Positions 56,050 through 64,000 of a stretch of 64,000 bases of DNA are shown here, piece by piece. The stretch lies in assembly GCF_003438075.1 (NCBI RefSeq), contig NZ_QSTA01000001.1, forward strand, positions 62,001 through 126,000. The letters run 5' to 3'. This stretch comes from Eubacterium sp. OM08-24 (GTDB lineage Bacteria > Bacillota > Clostridia > Oscillospirales > Acutalibacteraceae). Made by a program: the position numbers and the translations under genes. Position 1 is the stretch's first letter; each line of letters opens with the position of its first letter. Below the pieces are notes generated by a model. That model did not search any database, was not told the origin of the DNA, and worked only from the letters and a program-made list of their open reading frames with translations.

Positions 56050-56164
56050 ATGGATATATTCAGAACAGGATATGTTTATGTGCCAAAACTCACTGCTTAC
56101 AGATAGCCTAAAAGAACGGTTTATCTCACTCATAGATGAGCAATGCGAAATTTTACCAGTATAG
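56050..56164 (+). pseudogene. HipA-like kinase remnant
   Basis: ATG at 56050 opens MDIFRTGYVYV, a HipA-type start, then stops at TAG 56104-56106. A second frame (about 56085-56164) reads LLTDSLKERFISLIDEQC, which resembles a HipA C-terminal helix. The gene looks reduced by a large internal deletion with a frame change. Confidence 0.5.
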
Positions 56165-56175
56165 TAAAATATAGT

Positions 56176-56217
56176 ATAAAAATACAGCCGTCAAACTGTT
56201 TCAGTCTGACGGCTGTA
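56176..56217 (-). terminator. Intrinsic terminator after hisF
   Basis: TACAGCCGTCA/TGACGGCTGTA, with an inner ACTG/CAGT, forms a long stem followed on the minus strand by TTTTT. Confidence 0.9.
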
Positions 56218-56227
56218 TGCTTCGAGT

Positions 56228-56983
56228 TTAAAGTCTGACAGGAATATTTTTTTCGTTAAGATATTTTTTTAGGGTCGGAATCGGAATTTCTCCAAAGTGG
56301 AAGAGAGAGGCGGCAAGCACTGCGTCTGCTTTGCCCTCGGTGAATGCGTCGTAGAAATGCTCAAGCGCACCTGCACCGCCGCTTGCAATTACAGGGATAG
56401 ACACCTTTTCAGAAATCGCCCTTGTAAGCGCAATATCGTAACCTTTTTTCTGACCGTCCTCGTCCATACTTGTAAGCAGGATTTCACCTGCGCCGAGCTG
56501 TTCGCATTTTACTGCCCACTCAACTGCGTCAAGACCGACAGGTGTTCTGCCGCCGTTTACATAAACTTCCCAGCCGTTTTCCTTACGCTTAGCGTCAATA
56601 GCGGCAACCACACACTGACTGCCGAATTTATACGCCGCCTCGCTGATTAGCTCAGGGCGATGAACAGCGGCGGAATTAACCGAAACCTTGTCTGCGCCTG
56701 CTCGCAAAAGCAGGTTGAAGTCATCCACACTTCTAATGCCGCCACCGACAGTAAACGGAATGAAAATTGAATTTGCTACTTTTTCTACCATATCAATGGT
56801 AATATTTCTTGAGTCGCTTGAAGCTGTAATGTCGAGAAATACAAGCTCGTCTGCGCCCTCTTTATCGTACTGCTTTGCACATTCCACAGGGTCGCCTGCG
56901 TCTACAAGATTAACAAAGCTCATACCCTTTACAACTCTGCCGTTCTTTACATCAAGGCAGGGAATAATTCTTTTAGCATACAT
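56228..56983 (-). CDS. hisF: Imidazole glycerol phosphate synthase, cyclase subunit
   Basis: 251 residues. TIM barrel with the catalytic aspartates in [14 protein letters not shown] and [12 protein letters not shown]. Together with HisH it makes imidazole glycerol phosphate and AICAR. It starts 12 bases after hisH. Confidence 0.95.
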   Translation of the reverse strand: MYAKRIIPCLDVKNGRVVKGMSFVNLVDAGDPVECAKQYDKEGADELVFLDITASSDSRNITIDMVEKVANSIFIPFTVGGGIRSVDDFNLLLRAGADKVSVNSAAVHRPELISEAAYKFGSQCVVAAIDAKRKENGWEVYVNGGRTPVGLDAVEWAVKCEQLGAGEILLTSMDEDGQKKGYDIALTRAISEKVSIPVIASGGAGALEHFYDAFTEGKADAVLAASLFHFGEIPIPTLKKYLNEKNIPVRL

Positions 56984-56995
56984 ATTCTTCTCTCC

Positions 56996-57613
56996 TTACT
57001 TTCCGTTTACCATATCGGCAAAGTTTTTAAGAATTTTAAGACCGACCTCGCCGCTCTTTTCGGGGTGGAACTGAGTAGCCGAAACATTTTCCCATTCAAT
57101 GGCGGCGTCAATAGAAACACCGTAGTTTGTCCTTGCGGCTACAATTTCAGGATTTTTTGCAGTTAAAAAGTATGAGTGAACAAAATATACATAGGCATTG
57201 TCATCAATTCCCTTGAAAATGCCGTCTTTCTTTACAATGTCAAGGCTGTTCCAACCAATATGCGGAATTTTTAAGCCTGTATCGGCGGGGATTTTTGTAA
57301 TACTGCCGTCAAAAACCGACAGTCCTTTTTTATTCGGGCTTTCCTCGCTTTCGGGGAAAAGCAGCTGTAAGCCGAGGCAAATGCCCAAAAATTGCTTTTT
57401 AGTCTTTATAAAATCAAGTACGGTGTCCTTAATGCCGTAGCTTTCCATTGTATCCATTGTGTCGCCAAACGAACCTACACCCGGCAAAACCGCACCGTCT
57501 GCCTTTAAAATCATATCTTTATCTCTTGTAACAACGCAGTCGCAGCCAATGTATTTCAAAGCCTTGTTTACACTCTGAATATTGCCTGCACCGTAGTCAA
57601 TTATAGCAATCAT
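56996..57613 (-). CDS. hisH: Imidazole glycerol phosphate synthase, glutamine amidotransferase subunit
   Basis: 205 residues from ATG at 57613 (MIAIIDYGAGNIQSV). An in-frame start at 57628 lies before the GGAGG site. Class I amidotransferase motifs: GVGSFGD, nucleophile Cys in GICLGLQLL, and the His-Glu pair in ATQFHPEKSG. No other his genes are nearby, so the pathway is split. Confidence 0.95.
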   Translation of the reverse strand: MIAIIDYGAGNIQSVNKALKYIGCDCVVTRDKDMILKADGAVLPGVGSFGDTMDTMESYGIKDTVLDFIKTKKQFLGICLGLQLLFPESEESPNKKGLSVFDGSITKIPADTGLKIPHIGWNSLDIVKKDGIFKGIDDNAYVYFVHSYFLTAKNPEIVAARTNYGVSIDAAIEWENVSATQFHPEKSGEVGLKILKNFADMVNGK

Positions 57614-57748
57614 ATTCTGTCCTCCCAATTACATTTTAACATAGTAGTATATTAGCATATTTACACGATTTTTGCAAGAAAAACAGAGCTGTAATTCATA
57701 ATTTTAAAAAATGTTAAAATAGTGCAAGAAAATTGGATACTTTTTCGG

Positions 57749-57777
57749 TTGAATTAAAATAATTTGTGTGATAAAAT
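57749..57777 (+). promoter_or_regulatory. Promoter upstream of the rpiR-type gene
   Basis: TTGAAT, 17 bases, TAAAAT, about 70 bases before the start. It may drive the cmk operon too. Confidence 0.5.
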
Positions 57778-57848
57778 TAAATATGTATGTATATCGGTTA
57801 AATCCTGCATTTGCAGGTCGCTCACAATTTTTAAAAGAAGGTTATTTG

Positions 57849-58754
57849 ATGATCACCCATTTATTGACAAGAATAGATTTGAGTATGCACTCGCTTTCAA
57901 AAGGACAAAAGCGAATTGCACTTTATATAGAAGAGCATTACGATAAGGCGGCATTTATGACTGCCTCCAAGCTCGGCGAAACCGTTGGCGTATCCGAAAG
58001 TACAGTGGTAAGGTTTGCCACCGAGCTTGGCTATGACGGCTACCCAAAGCTCCAAAAGGCAATGCAGGAGATGATAAGGGACAAGCTCACCTCTGTTCAG
58101 AGAATTGAGGTTACTTCAAGCAGAATCGGCAATGACGATGTTTTAAACAGCGTGCTGAATCAGGATATTGATAAAATCCGCAGAACCATTGAGGAAACCT
58201 CGCACGAGGATTTTGAAAGAGCGGTAGACAAAATCTGCAATGCCGACAGAATTTATATTTTCGGTGTTCGCTCCACCGCTGCAATCGCAAGCTTTTTAGG
58301 CTATTATTTTGAGCTTATTTTTGATAATGTCAGAGTTATTGACTCAACAAGCCACACAACCACATACGAAAGAATTTTCAGAATGACCGACAAGGATGTT
58401 ATGATCGGAATTTCTTTTCCACGATACAGCACAATGGCGGTTGACGCTATGAACTATGCCCGTTCGCAGGGTGCGCACGCTATTGCAATTACCGACAGTA
58501 TGGTGTCGCCTCTTGTAAAATCAGCCGACTCTGTGCTTATTGCACGAAGTGATATGGCGTCAATAGTCGATTCCCTTGTAGCGCCTTTAAGCCTTATAAA
58601 CGCACTTATTGTTGCGACTGTTCTTAAAAAGAAGGACGAGGTATCCGAAAACTTCCGCAGACTTGAAACCGTATGGAACAGAGAGGGAGTTTACGCAAGC
58701 GGCGAGAAGAACGAGGAAGAAAAGACGGAAGCGGGAAAGAAGAATGGAAAGTAA
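57849..58754 (+). CDS. MurR/RpiR-family transcriptional regulator
   Basis: 301 residues from ATG at 57849, seven bases after AAGAAGG. N-terminal HTH (about 1-75) with KLGETVGVSESTVVRFATEL, and a SIS sugar-phosphate domain from about 110 with IYIFGVRSTAAIASFLG and HAIAITDSMVSPL. It presumably senses a sugar phosphate. No sugar operon follows. The C-terminal 20 residues are very charged, and its stop overlaps the next gene. Confidence 0.9.
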   Translation: MITHLLTRIDLSMHSLSKGQKRIALYIEEHYDKAAFMTASKLGETVGVSESTVVRFATELGYDGYPKLQKAMQEMIRDKLTSVQRIEVTSSRIGNDDVLNSVLNQDIDKIRRTIEETSHEDFERAVDKICNADRIYIFGVRSTAAIASFLGYYFELIFDNVRVIDSTSHTTTYERIFRMTDKDVMIGISFPRYSTMAVDAMNYARSQGAHAIAITDSMVSPLVKSADSVLIARSDMASIVDSLVAPLSLINALIVATVLKKKDEVSENFRRLETVWNREGVYASGEKNEEEKTEAGKKNGK

Positions 58755-59979
58755 AAAGGTAGTTGTTGTCGGCGCAGGTGCGGCGGGTCTTATGGCTGCA
58801 TCGGCAGCGGCAATGTACGGCGCAAGCGTAACATTAATAGAAAAAAACAAGCGTGTCGGCAGAAAAATTATGATTACAGGCAAGGGCAGGTGCAATGTCT
58901 GTAATAACTGCGATGTCGAAACTTTTATAAGAAATGTTCCTACAAACGGAAAATTTCTTTATTCGGCAATCAACAAATTAACTCCCGAAGACACTGTTGC
59001 GTTCTTTGAGGGACTCGGACTTCCTCTTAAAACCGAGCGTGGCAACAGAGTTTTCCCACAATCCGACAAAGCGGTGGATGTGGTCGATACATTGTATAAC
59101 TATGTAAAAAACTGCGGCTGTAAAATTGCCGAGGATACCGCCGAGGAGCTTTTGCTTGAAAACGGCGAGGCAGTGGGCGTAAAATGCAAAAACAAAACCT
59201 ACTATGCCGACAGCGTTATTATCTGTTGTGGCGGCAAAAGCTATCCGCTTACAGGCTCAACAGGTGACGGATACATCCTCGCAAAGCAGGCAGGTCACAC
59301 CATTGTACCGTTAAAGCCGTCGCTTGTACCGCTCGAGAGCAAAAACCTTGACTGCAAATCAATGCAGGGTCTTTCGCTTAAAAATGCAGGACTTAAAATT
59401 GTTGACACACAAAGCGGAAAGACTGTTTACGATGATTTCGGAGAAATGCTTTTTACACATTTCGGAATGAGCGGCCCTATGATACTTTCGGCAAGCTCAC
59501 ATATTCGTGATATTTCAGACGGCAGATACAATGCCGTAATCGACATAAAGCCGGCGCTTACCCACGAACAGCTTGAAAAGCGACTTCAGCGTGATTTTGA
59601 CGAAAACCACAACAAAGATGTTTCAAATTCATTTACAAAGCTGTTGCCAAAAAAGCTCGTTGTGCCTGTTCTCAAAAGGTGGGGAGTACCCTTTGATAAA
59701 AAGTGCAACTCAATTACCAAAGAGGAGCGCAGACGACTTTGCGAGCTTTTAAAGGCATTTACGGTAGAAATAAGCGGATTTCGCCCGATTGAAGAGGCAA
59801 TTATTACCTCGGGCGGAGTGAAAACCTCTGAAATCAATCCCAAAACTATGGAAAGCCGACTTGTAAAGGGACTTTTCTTTGCAGGCGAGGTAATAGATTG
59901 CGATGCCTATACAGGCGGTTTCAATTTACAGATAGCGTGGAGTACAGGTAACCTTGCAGGTGAAAGCTCTGCTTATTAA
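58744..59979 (+). CDS. BaiN/HI0933-family FAD-dependent oxidoreductase
   Basis: 411 residues from the ATG at 58744 (MESKKVVVVGAGAAGLMAA), overlapping the rpiR stop by 11 bases. FAD Rossmann motif GAGAAG at the start, KRVGRKIMITGKGRCNVCN and a C-terminal GEVIDCDAYTGGFNLQIAW are hallmarks of the HI0933/YtfP family. Some members are bile-acid-reducing BaiN, but the neighbours are translation and lipid genes, and the substrate here is unknown. Confidence 0.9.
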   Translation: MESKKVVVVGAGAAGLMAASAAAMYGASVTLIEKNKRVGRKIMITGKGRCNVCNNCDVETFIRNVPTNGKFLYSAINKLTPEDTVAFFEGLGLPLKTERGNRVFPQSDKAVDVVDTLYNYVKNCGCKIAEDTAEELLLENGEAVGVKCKNKTYYADSVIICCGGKSYPLTGSTGDGYILAKQAGHTIVPLKPSLVPLESKNLDCKSMQGLSLKNAGLKIVDTQSGKTVYDDFGEMLFTHFGMSGPMILSASSHIRDISDGRYNAVIDIKPALTHEQLEKRLQRDFDENHNKDVSNSFTKLLPKKLVVPVLKRWGVPFDKKCNSITKEERRRLCELLKAFTVEISGFRPIEEAIITSGGVKTSEINPKTMESRLVKGLFFAGEVIDCDAYTGGFNLQIAWSTGNLAGESSAY

Positions 59980-59994
59980 GAAAGGAAGAATAAA

Positions 59995-60663
59995 ATGTCT
60001 GTTGCAATAGCACTTGACGGCCCTGCCGGCGCAGGAAAATCCACAATAGCAAAAAGAGTTGCAAAGGCTCTTGACTATATATATGTTGATACAGGCGCAC
60101 TTTACCGCACAATCGGGCTTAGCGCAATGAGAAGAAATATTGAGCCTGTTGAGTCAAAAGAAGTGAGCGATATGCTTAAAGAAATTAAGGTTGAGCTTGC
60201 TTTTAACGATAATTCAGAGCAAATTGTATTGCTTGACGGCGAAGATGTTTCTTCACTTATCAGAACACCCGAGGCGTCAATGACAGCCTCAAAAATTTCA
60301 GCAATTCCCGAAGTAAGAGCATACCTGCTTGATTTGCAGAGAGATATGGCAAAGAAAAACAATGTGATTATGGACGGCAGAGATATAGGCACTGTTGTAC
60401 TGCCCGATGCCAAGGTGAAAATTTTTCTTACCGCTTCTCCCGAGGCGAGAGCGCAAAGAAGATACAAGGAGCTTTTGGAAAAAGGAATGAATGTCAGCTA
60501 TGACGATGTTCTCAAAGATGTAAACGAGCGGGATTACAACGATTCTCACCGCAAAACAGCACCGCTCAAGCCTGCCGAGGGTTGTGTGTTTGTAGATACA
60601 ACCGAGCTTGACTTTGAGCAGTCGGTAGAAAAAATTATTTCCGTTATAAAGGAGAATGTTTGA
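59995..60663 (+). CDS. cmk: Cytidylate kinase
   Basis: 222 residues. P-loop GPAGAGKST, DTGALYRTIGL, and MDGRDIGTVV are complete. It converts CMP/dCMP to diphosphates. Its TGA overlaps the plsC ATG by one base. Confidence 0.96.
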   Translation: MSVAIALDGPAGAGKSTIAKRVAKALDYIYVDTGALYRTIGLSAMRRNIEPVESKEVSDMLKEIKVELAFNDNSEQIVLLDGEDVSSLIRTPEASMTASKISAIPEVRAYLLDLQRDMAKKNNVIMDGRDIGTVVLPDAKVKIFLTASPEARAQRRYKELLEKGMNVSYDDVLKDVNERDYNDSHRKTAPLKPAEGCVFVDTTELDFEQSVEKIISVIKENV

Positions 60664-61280
60664 TGGGACAGTCAAAGGTGCTTTACAGAGTGGGTCAGGC
60701 AGTTTGCCGTCCGATTATGAAAGCGTTTTACAGATATAAATTTATAAATAACAACTCTATTCCGCAAGAGGGAGCATATATAATTGCAAGCAACCATATG
60801 TCGTTTTCCGATCCCGTACTTCTGGGACTCGGTCAAAGACGCAGACTTTTCTTTATGGCAAAACAGGAACTTTTTAAAAACAAGTTTTTTGGAGGATTGA
60901 TCCGTGCGCTCGGTGCGTTTCCCGTTGAGCGTGGCGCAGGTGACGGCAAAGCTATAAAAACAGGTGAAGACCTCATAAAAGAGGGCAATGTAATGACTAT
61001 CTTTATTGAGGGAGGCAGAACAAAGACAGGCGAATTTATGCGTCCGAGAAGCGGCTGCGCACTTGTTGCTCAACAAATGCAGGTGCCTGTTATTCCTGCG
61101 TGCATCACAATTACGGGTAACCCGAAGCACCGCTTTGCAAAGAGAGTAATTCATTTTGGTGAGCCGCTCACACCCGAACAGCTCGGACTTACTCCCGACG
61201 GCGACAGACGACAGCTTAAAAATGCTACAAATATGATTATGGACGAAATCAAGAAGATGAGGGAGCAAGACAGAAAATGA
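60663..61280 (+). CDS. plsC: 1-Acyl-sn-glycerol-3-phosphate acyltransferase
   Basis: 205 residues starting at ATG 60663 (an in-frame TTG directly before it is less likely). The catalytic HMSFSD (HxxxxD) motif, a GAFPVERG segment and FIEGGRTKTGEF (EGTR-type) are present. It makes phosphatidic acid in the membrane. It overlaps ispH-rpsA by four bases. Confidence 0.93.
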   Translation: MGQSKVLYRVGQAVCRPIMKAFYRYKFINNNSIPQEGAYIIASNHMSFSDPVLLGLGQRRRLFFMAKQELFKNKFFGGLIRALGAFPVERGAGDGKAIKTGEDLIKEGNVMTIFIEGGRTKTGEFMRPRSGCALVAQQMQVPVIPACITITGNPKHRFAKRVIHFGEPLTPEQLGLTPDGDRRQLKNATNMIMDEIKKMREQDRK

Positions 61281-63250
61281 GTATAACCGTTGCAAAATCT
61301 GCCGGCTTTTGCTTTGGAGTGAACAGAGCAATAAATATAGTCAACAATCTGCTTGACAAAAATGTCAAGGTTTCCACTCTCGGGCCTATCATTCATAATA
61401 TGGAGGTAGTAAATGAGCTTGAAAGCCGAGGCTGTAAGGCGGTGAGCAGTATTGACGAGGTAGAAAACGGCGCTACGCTTGTTATTCGCTCACACGGAGT
61501 TCCAAAATATGTTATTGACAAATTAGTTGAAAATGGTGTAAAATATGAAGATGCAACATGTCCTTTTGTCAAGAAGATTCACAACATAGTTGCAAATCCC
61601 GACAACAAGGACGGCATAGTTTTAATTGCAGGCAACAGCGTTCACCCTGAGGTGGAGGGCATTATCGGTCATTGCAGTACCGAGTGCCACACCTTTAAGA
61701 ACAGCGAAGAAATTGACGAAATTTATAGTAATATTCTAAAAACGAATAATAAACAGGTTTTTGTTGTCGCACAAACCACTTTTGATACAAAAGAATGGAA
61801 AAAGTGTGTAAAAAAGATTAAAAAACTATGTACAAATGCAAAAATATTTGATACAATATGTAATGCAACGTCAGTTAGACAGACCGAAGCAGACTTGCTT
61901 GCGGCTCAGTCCGACTTTATGGTAGTAATAGGCGACAGGCACAGCTCAAATACGGGCAAGCTCTTTGATATTTGTAAAAGACAGTGCGATAATACAGTTC
62001 TTATTGAAACAGCGGACGAGCTAAATGCAAATCAAGTCAGCGTTGCTGAAAAAATTGGCGTTACTGCCGGTGCATCTACTCCGGCAAGGATAATAAAGGA
62101 GGTACTGGATACAATGAGTGAAATTAAATCCGGTGTAACAAATGGTGAAGAATCTTTTGAGGCATTGCTTGAGGAATCCCTCAAAAACTTAAATACAAAT
62201 GAGAGGGTAATGGGTACAGTGCTCAGCATTGCGCCTAACGAGGTTCAGGTTGATGTCGGCAGAAAGCAGACAGGTTTTATTCCTGCAAACGAGCTTTCTA
62301 ACGATCCTAACGCTAAGCCGGAGGATATCGTAAAGGTTGGCGATGAGATCGAACTTCTTATTATGAAGACAAACGATCAGGAAGGCACAATTATGCTTTC
62401 TAAGCGCAGAGTAGACGCAGCTAAGGGCTGGGAAATTCTTGAGTCTAAGGTTGACTCACAGGAAATTCTTACAGGTAAGGTTACAGAGGCTGTTAAGGGC
62501 GGCGTAATCGTTATTTACAACGACGTAAGAGTATTTATCCCTGCATCACAGGCAACAGCTACTCGTGAAGAGAGCCTTGAGGATCTCGTAGGTAAGGAAG
62601 TTCAGTTCAGACTTATTGAGGTTTCACAGCGTGGCAGAAGAAAGAGAGCTATCGGCTCAATCAGAAGCGTACTTAAGGAGCAGAGAGCTGCTCAGCGTGA
62701 GGAGTTCTGGAAGAACTGCGAAATCGGCAAGCGCTACACAGGCGTTGTTAAGTCACTTACAAGCTACGGCGCATTTGTTGACCTTGGCGGCGTATTTGGT
62801 ATGATCCACATTTCTGAGCTTTCTTGGACACACATCAAGCACCCAAGCGAGGTTGTTAATGTAGGTGATACTGTTGAGGTTTATGTAAAGGACATCAACG
62901 AGGAAACAAAGAAGATTTCTCTCGGCTTTAAGAACGCTGACGAAAATCCATGGGAAATCCTCAAGAATCAGTATCCTGAGGGCACAGTTGTTAAGGCTAC
63001 AATCGTTGGTCTTACATCATTCGGTGCTTTTGCAAACATCATTCCCGGTATTGATGGTCTTATCCACATTTCTCAGATTGCTAACAAGAGAATAGAAAAG
63101 CCCGCTGATGTACTTTCAGTTGGCGAAACAGTAGAAGCTAAGATTACTGCTATTGACTTCGACAAGAAGCGTGTAAGCCTTTCAATGCGTGCACTCCTTC
63201 CTGAGGACGAGCAGGCTCCTGCTGAGGCTGCTGAAGAGGTTGCTGAATAA
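61277..63250 (+). CDS. ispH: IspH-ribosomal protein S1 fusion
   Basis: 657 residues, two proteins in one. Residues 1-281 are IspH (HMBPP reductase) with the three iron-sulfur cysteines in [23 protein letters not shown] and [11 protein letters not shown]. Residues about 295-640 hold four S1 RNA-binding domains ([65 protein letters not shown]). The fusion is known in Clostridia and links isoprenoid synthesis with a ribosomal or RNA-binding protein. A terminator follows. Confidence 0.95.
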   Translation: MSITVAKSAGFCFGVNRAINIVNNLLDKNVKVSTLGPIIHNMEVVNELESRGCKAVSSIDEVENGATLVIRSHGVPKYVIDKLVENGVKYEDATCPFVKKIHNIVANPDNKDGIVLIAGNSVHPEVEGIIGHCSTECHTFKNSEEIDEIYSNILKTNNKQVFVVAQTTFDTKEWKKCVKKIKKLCTNAKIFDTICNATSVRQTEADLLAAQSDFMVVIGDRHSSNTGKLFDICKRQCDNTVLIETADELNANQVSVAEKIGVTAGASTPARIIKEVLDTMSEIKSGVTNGEESFEALLEESLKNLNTNERVMGTVLSIAPNEVQVDVGRKQTGFIPANELSNDPNAKPEDIVKVGDEIELLIMKTNDQEGTIMLSKRRVDAAKGWEILESKVDSQEILTGKVTEAVKGGVIVIYNDVRVFIPASQATATREESLEDLVGKEVQFRLIEVSQRGRRKRAIGSIRSVLKEQRAAQREEFWKNCEIGKRYTGVVKSLTSYGAFVDLGGVFGMIHISELSWTHIKHPSEVVNVGDTVEVYVKDINEETKKISLGFKNADENPWEILKNQYPEGTVVKATIVGLTSFGAFANIIPGIDGLIHISQIANKRIEKPADVLSVGETVEAKITAIDFDKKRVSLSMRALLPEDEQAPAEAAEEVAE

Positions 63251-63263
63251 TTTGTTACTAAAC

Positions 63264-63294
63264 AGGGCATTCCATTAAAGGGATGCCCTTTTGT
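63264..63294 (+). terminator. Intrinsic terminator after ispH-rpsA
   Basis: AGGGCATTCC / GGGATGCCCT, a 10-bp stem (one T-G) with loop ATTAAA, followed by TTTTG. Confidence 0.85.
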
Positions 63295-63326
63295 TCTATA
63301 AAATAACCGCAAAGGAGCGATGAAAA

Positions 63327-63902
63327 ATGACTCCAAAAGAAGAATTTATTGAAATTTATACAAAGTACATAACACGAAACGGTGCGGATGAACTGCTTGA
63401 ATGGCTCAAGCGCACAGACTTTTTTACTGCGCCTGCAAGTACAAAATATCATTGTGCCTGCGAGGGCGGACTTGTAATGCACTCGGTAAGCGTGTTCAAT
63501 ACCATGATGGAAAAACACTATGACGAGGAAACCGACAATATCGAGAGCTTTGCCATTTGCGGACTTTTGCACGATTTGTGCAAGGCTCAGTTTTACAAGG
63601 TATCCTCAAGAAATGTTAAGAACGAGCAGACAGGTGCGTGGGAAAAAGTACCTTATTATGCAATAGACGATCAATTTCCGTACGGTCATGGCGAAAAGTC
63701 AGTATTTTTGATTGAACGCAAAATGCATCTAAAAATTGATGAGGCAATGGCAATCCGTTGGCATATGGGAGAATTTGGCGACAAAAACAGCAATTCAATC
63801 TCACTTGCCTACGAGCGTTATCCGCTTGCCGTAAAGCTCCACCTTGCCGACCTTGAATCAACATATTTGAAAGAAAAGGGAACATCGGCAGTAAATAAGT
63901 AA
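63327..63902 (+). CDS. HD-domain hydrolase
   Basis: 191 residues. HD metal motif: an early histidine at MHSVSVFNTM, ICGLLHDLCKAQFY (HD), then GHGEKS and WHMGEFGD. It could be a nucleotide phosphohydrolase or a ribonuclease-like (YhaM-type) HD domain. No OB domain is present. It is a single gene with GCAAAGGAG upstream. Confidence 0.82.
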   Translation: MTPKEEFIEIYTKYITRNGADELLEWLKRTDFFTAPASTKYHCACEGGLVMHSVSVFNTMMEKHYDEETDNIESFAICGLLHDLCKAQFYKVSSRNVKNEQTGAWEKVPYYAIDDQFPYGHGEKSVFLIERKMHLKIDEAMAIRWHMGEFGDKNSNSISLAYERYPLAVKLHLADLESTYLKEKGTSAVNK

Positions 63903-63991
63903 TTTTTATTTTACTTTATAAGCAAAATACTATATTTAATTATGCTTACAAATCAATTTAATTGATAAAAGATAAATTAAGGACAGATTAT

Positions 63992-64000
63992 ATGGATATT
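63992..64000 (+). CDS. Possible start of a gene that continues beyond the window
   Basis: ATG at 63992 lies after TTAAGGACAG at a usable distance. Only three codons (M-D-I) are visible, so nothing can be said about the product. Confidence 0.3.

Noticed and set aside
60672..61331. 219-codon minus-strand frame
   Set aside because: Antisense shadow of plsC, which has clear family motifs.

Overview
The window is a chromosomal segment of a low-GC, spore-lineage Firmicute, most likely a gut or rumen member of the Clostridia in or near Ruminococcus/Oscillospiraceae. The evidence is gene order shared with Bacillus (recN, yabM-yabR and gmk-prpC-prkC-rsgA blocks), sporulation genes yabP and yabQ, HemZ, an IspH-ribosomal protein S1 fusion, a secreted dockerin-like protein, and PASTA kinases. 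The genus call is an inference from these features, not from a database search. No prophage, CRISPR array, rRNA operon or insertion-sequence transposase is visible.

Layout. 1-10.2 kb (+): end of tlyA, then nadK, argR, recN, recJ, relA/spoT, dtd, an MBL hydrolase and hemZ, tightly packed. 10.3-16.3 kb (+): zinc-ribbon gene, a SpoVB/MurJ-type flippase, mazG, hup, rqcP (yabO), yabP, yabQ, divIC, yabR and hpf. 16.4-20.7 kb: a THUMP methyltransferase, two envelope/secreted proteins of unknown function, and yebC on the minus strand. 20.8-34.2 kb (+): the conserved block yicC-remA-gmk-rpoZ-priA-def-fmt-(Zn peptidase)-rsmB-rlmN-prpC-prkC-rsgA-thiN, without coaBC, followed by tRNA-Ala(GGC). 34.4-36.1 kb: a zinc-ribbon pseudokinase with PASTA domains.

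36-49.6 kb is a looser region of single-gene units: an XRE regulator, a histidine phosphatase, leuB, a CpsB-like PHP phosphatase, an alpha/beta hydrolase, ogt, groESL under a CIRCE operator, a DUF2974 lipase-like gene, metK under a SAM-I riboswitch, a short NrdD-C-terminus-like gene, a broken SnoaL/NTF2-like gene, a GH25 lysozyme and a nitroreductase. Its intergenic spaces carry a dispersed repeat and a MITE-like inverted-repeat element. 49.7-54.5 kb (-) is a TetR-RND efflux unit whose pump has a very long coiled-coil insertion. 54.5-57.6 kb holds ybaK, a self-regulated BlaI-type repressor, a degraded hipBA pair and hisHF. 57.8-64 kb (+) is rpiR, a BaiN/HI0933-type flavoprotein, cmk, plsC, ispH-rpsA and an HD-domain hydrolase.

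Most of the window is core machinery: DNA repair, stringent response, translation quality control, tRNA/rRNA modification and cell-wall sensing. The PrpC/PrkC phosphatase-kinase pair and the nearby PASTA pseudokinase suggest wall-state signalling. The most unusual observations are the triple-dead PASTA pseudokinase, the coiled-coil RND pump, a hairpin that combines an intrinsic terminator with the yabP ribosome-binding site, a gene interrupted by two in-frame TAA codons yet otherwise intact, and the inverted-repeat elements at 36-42 kb.
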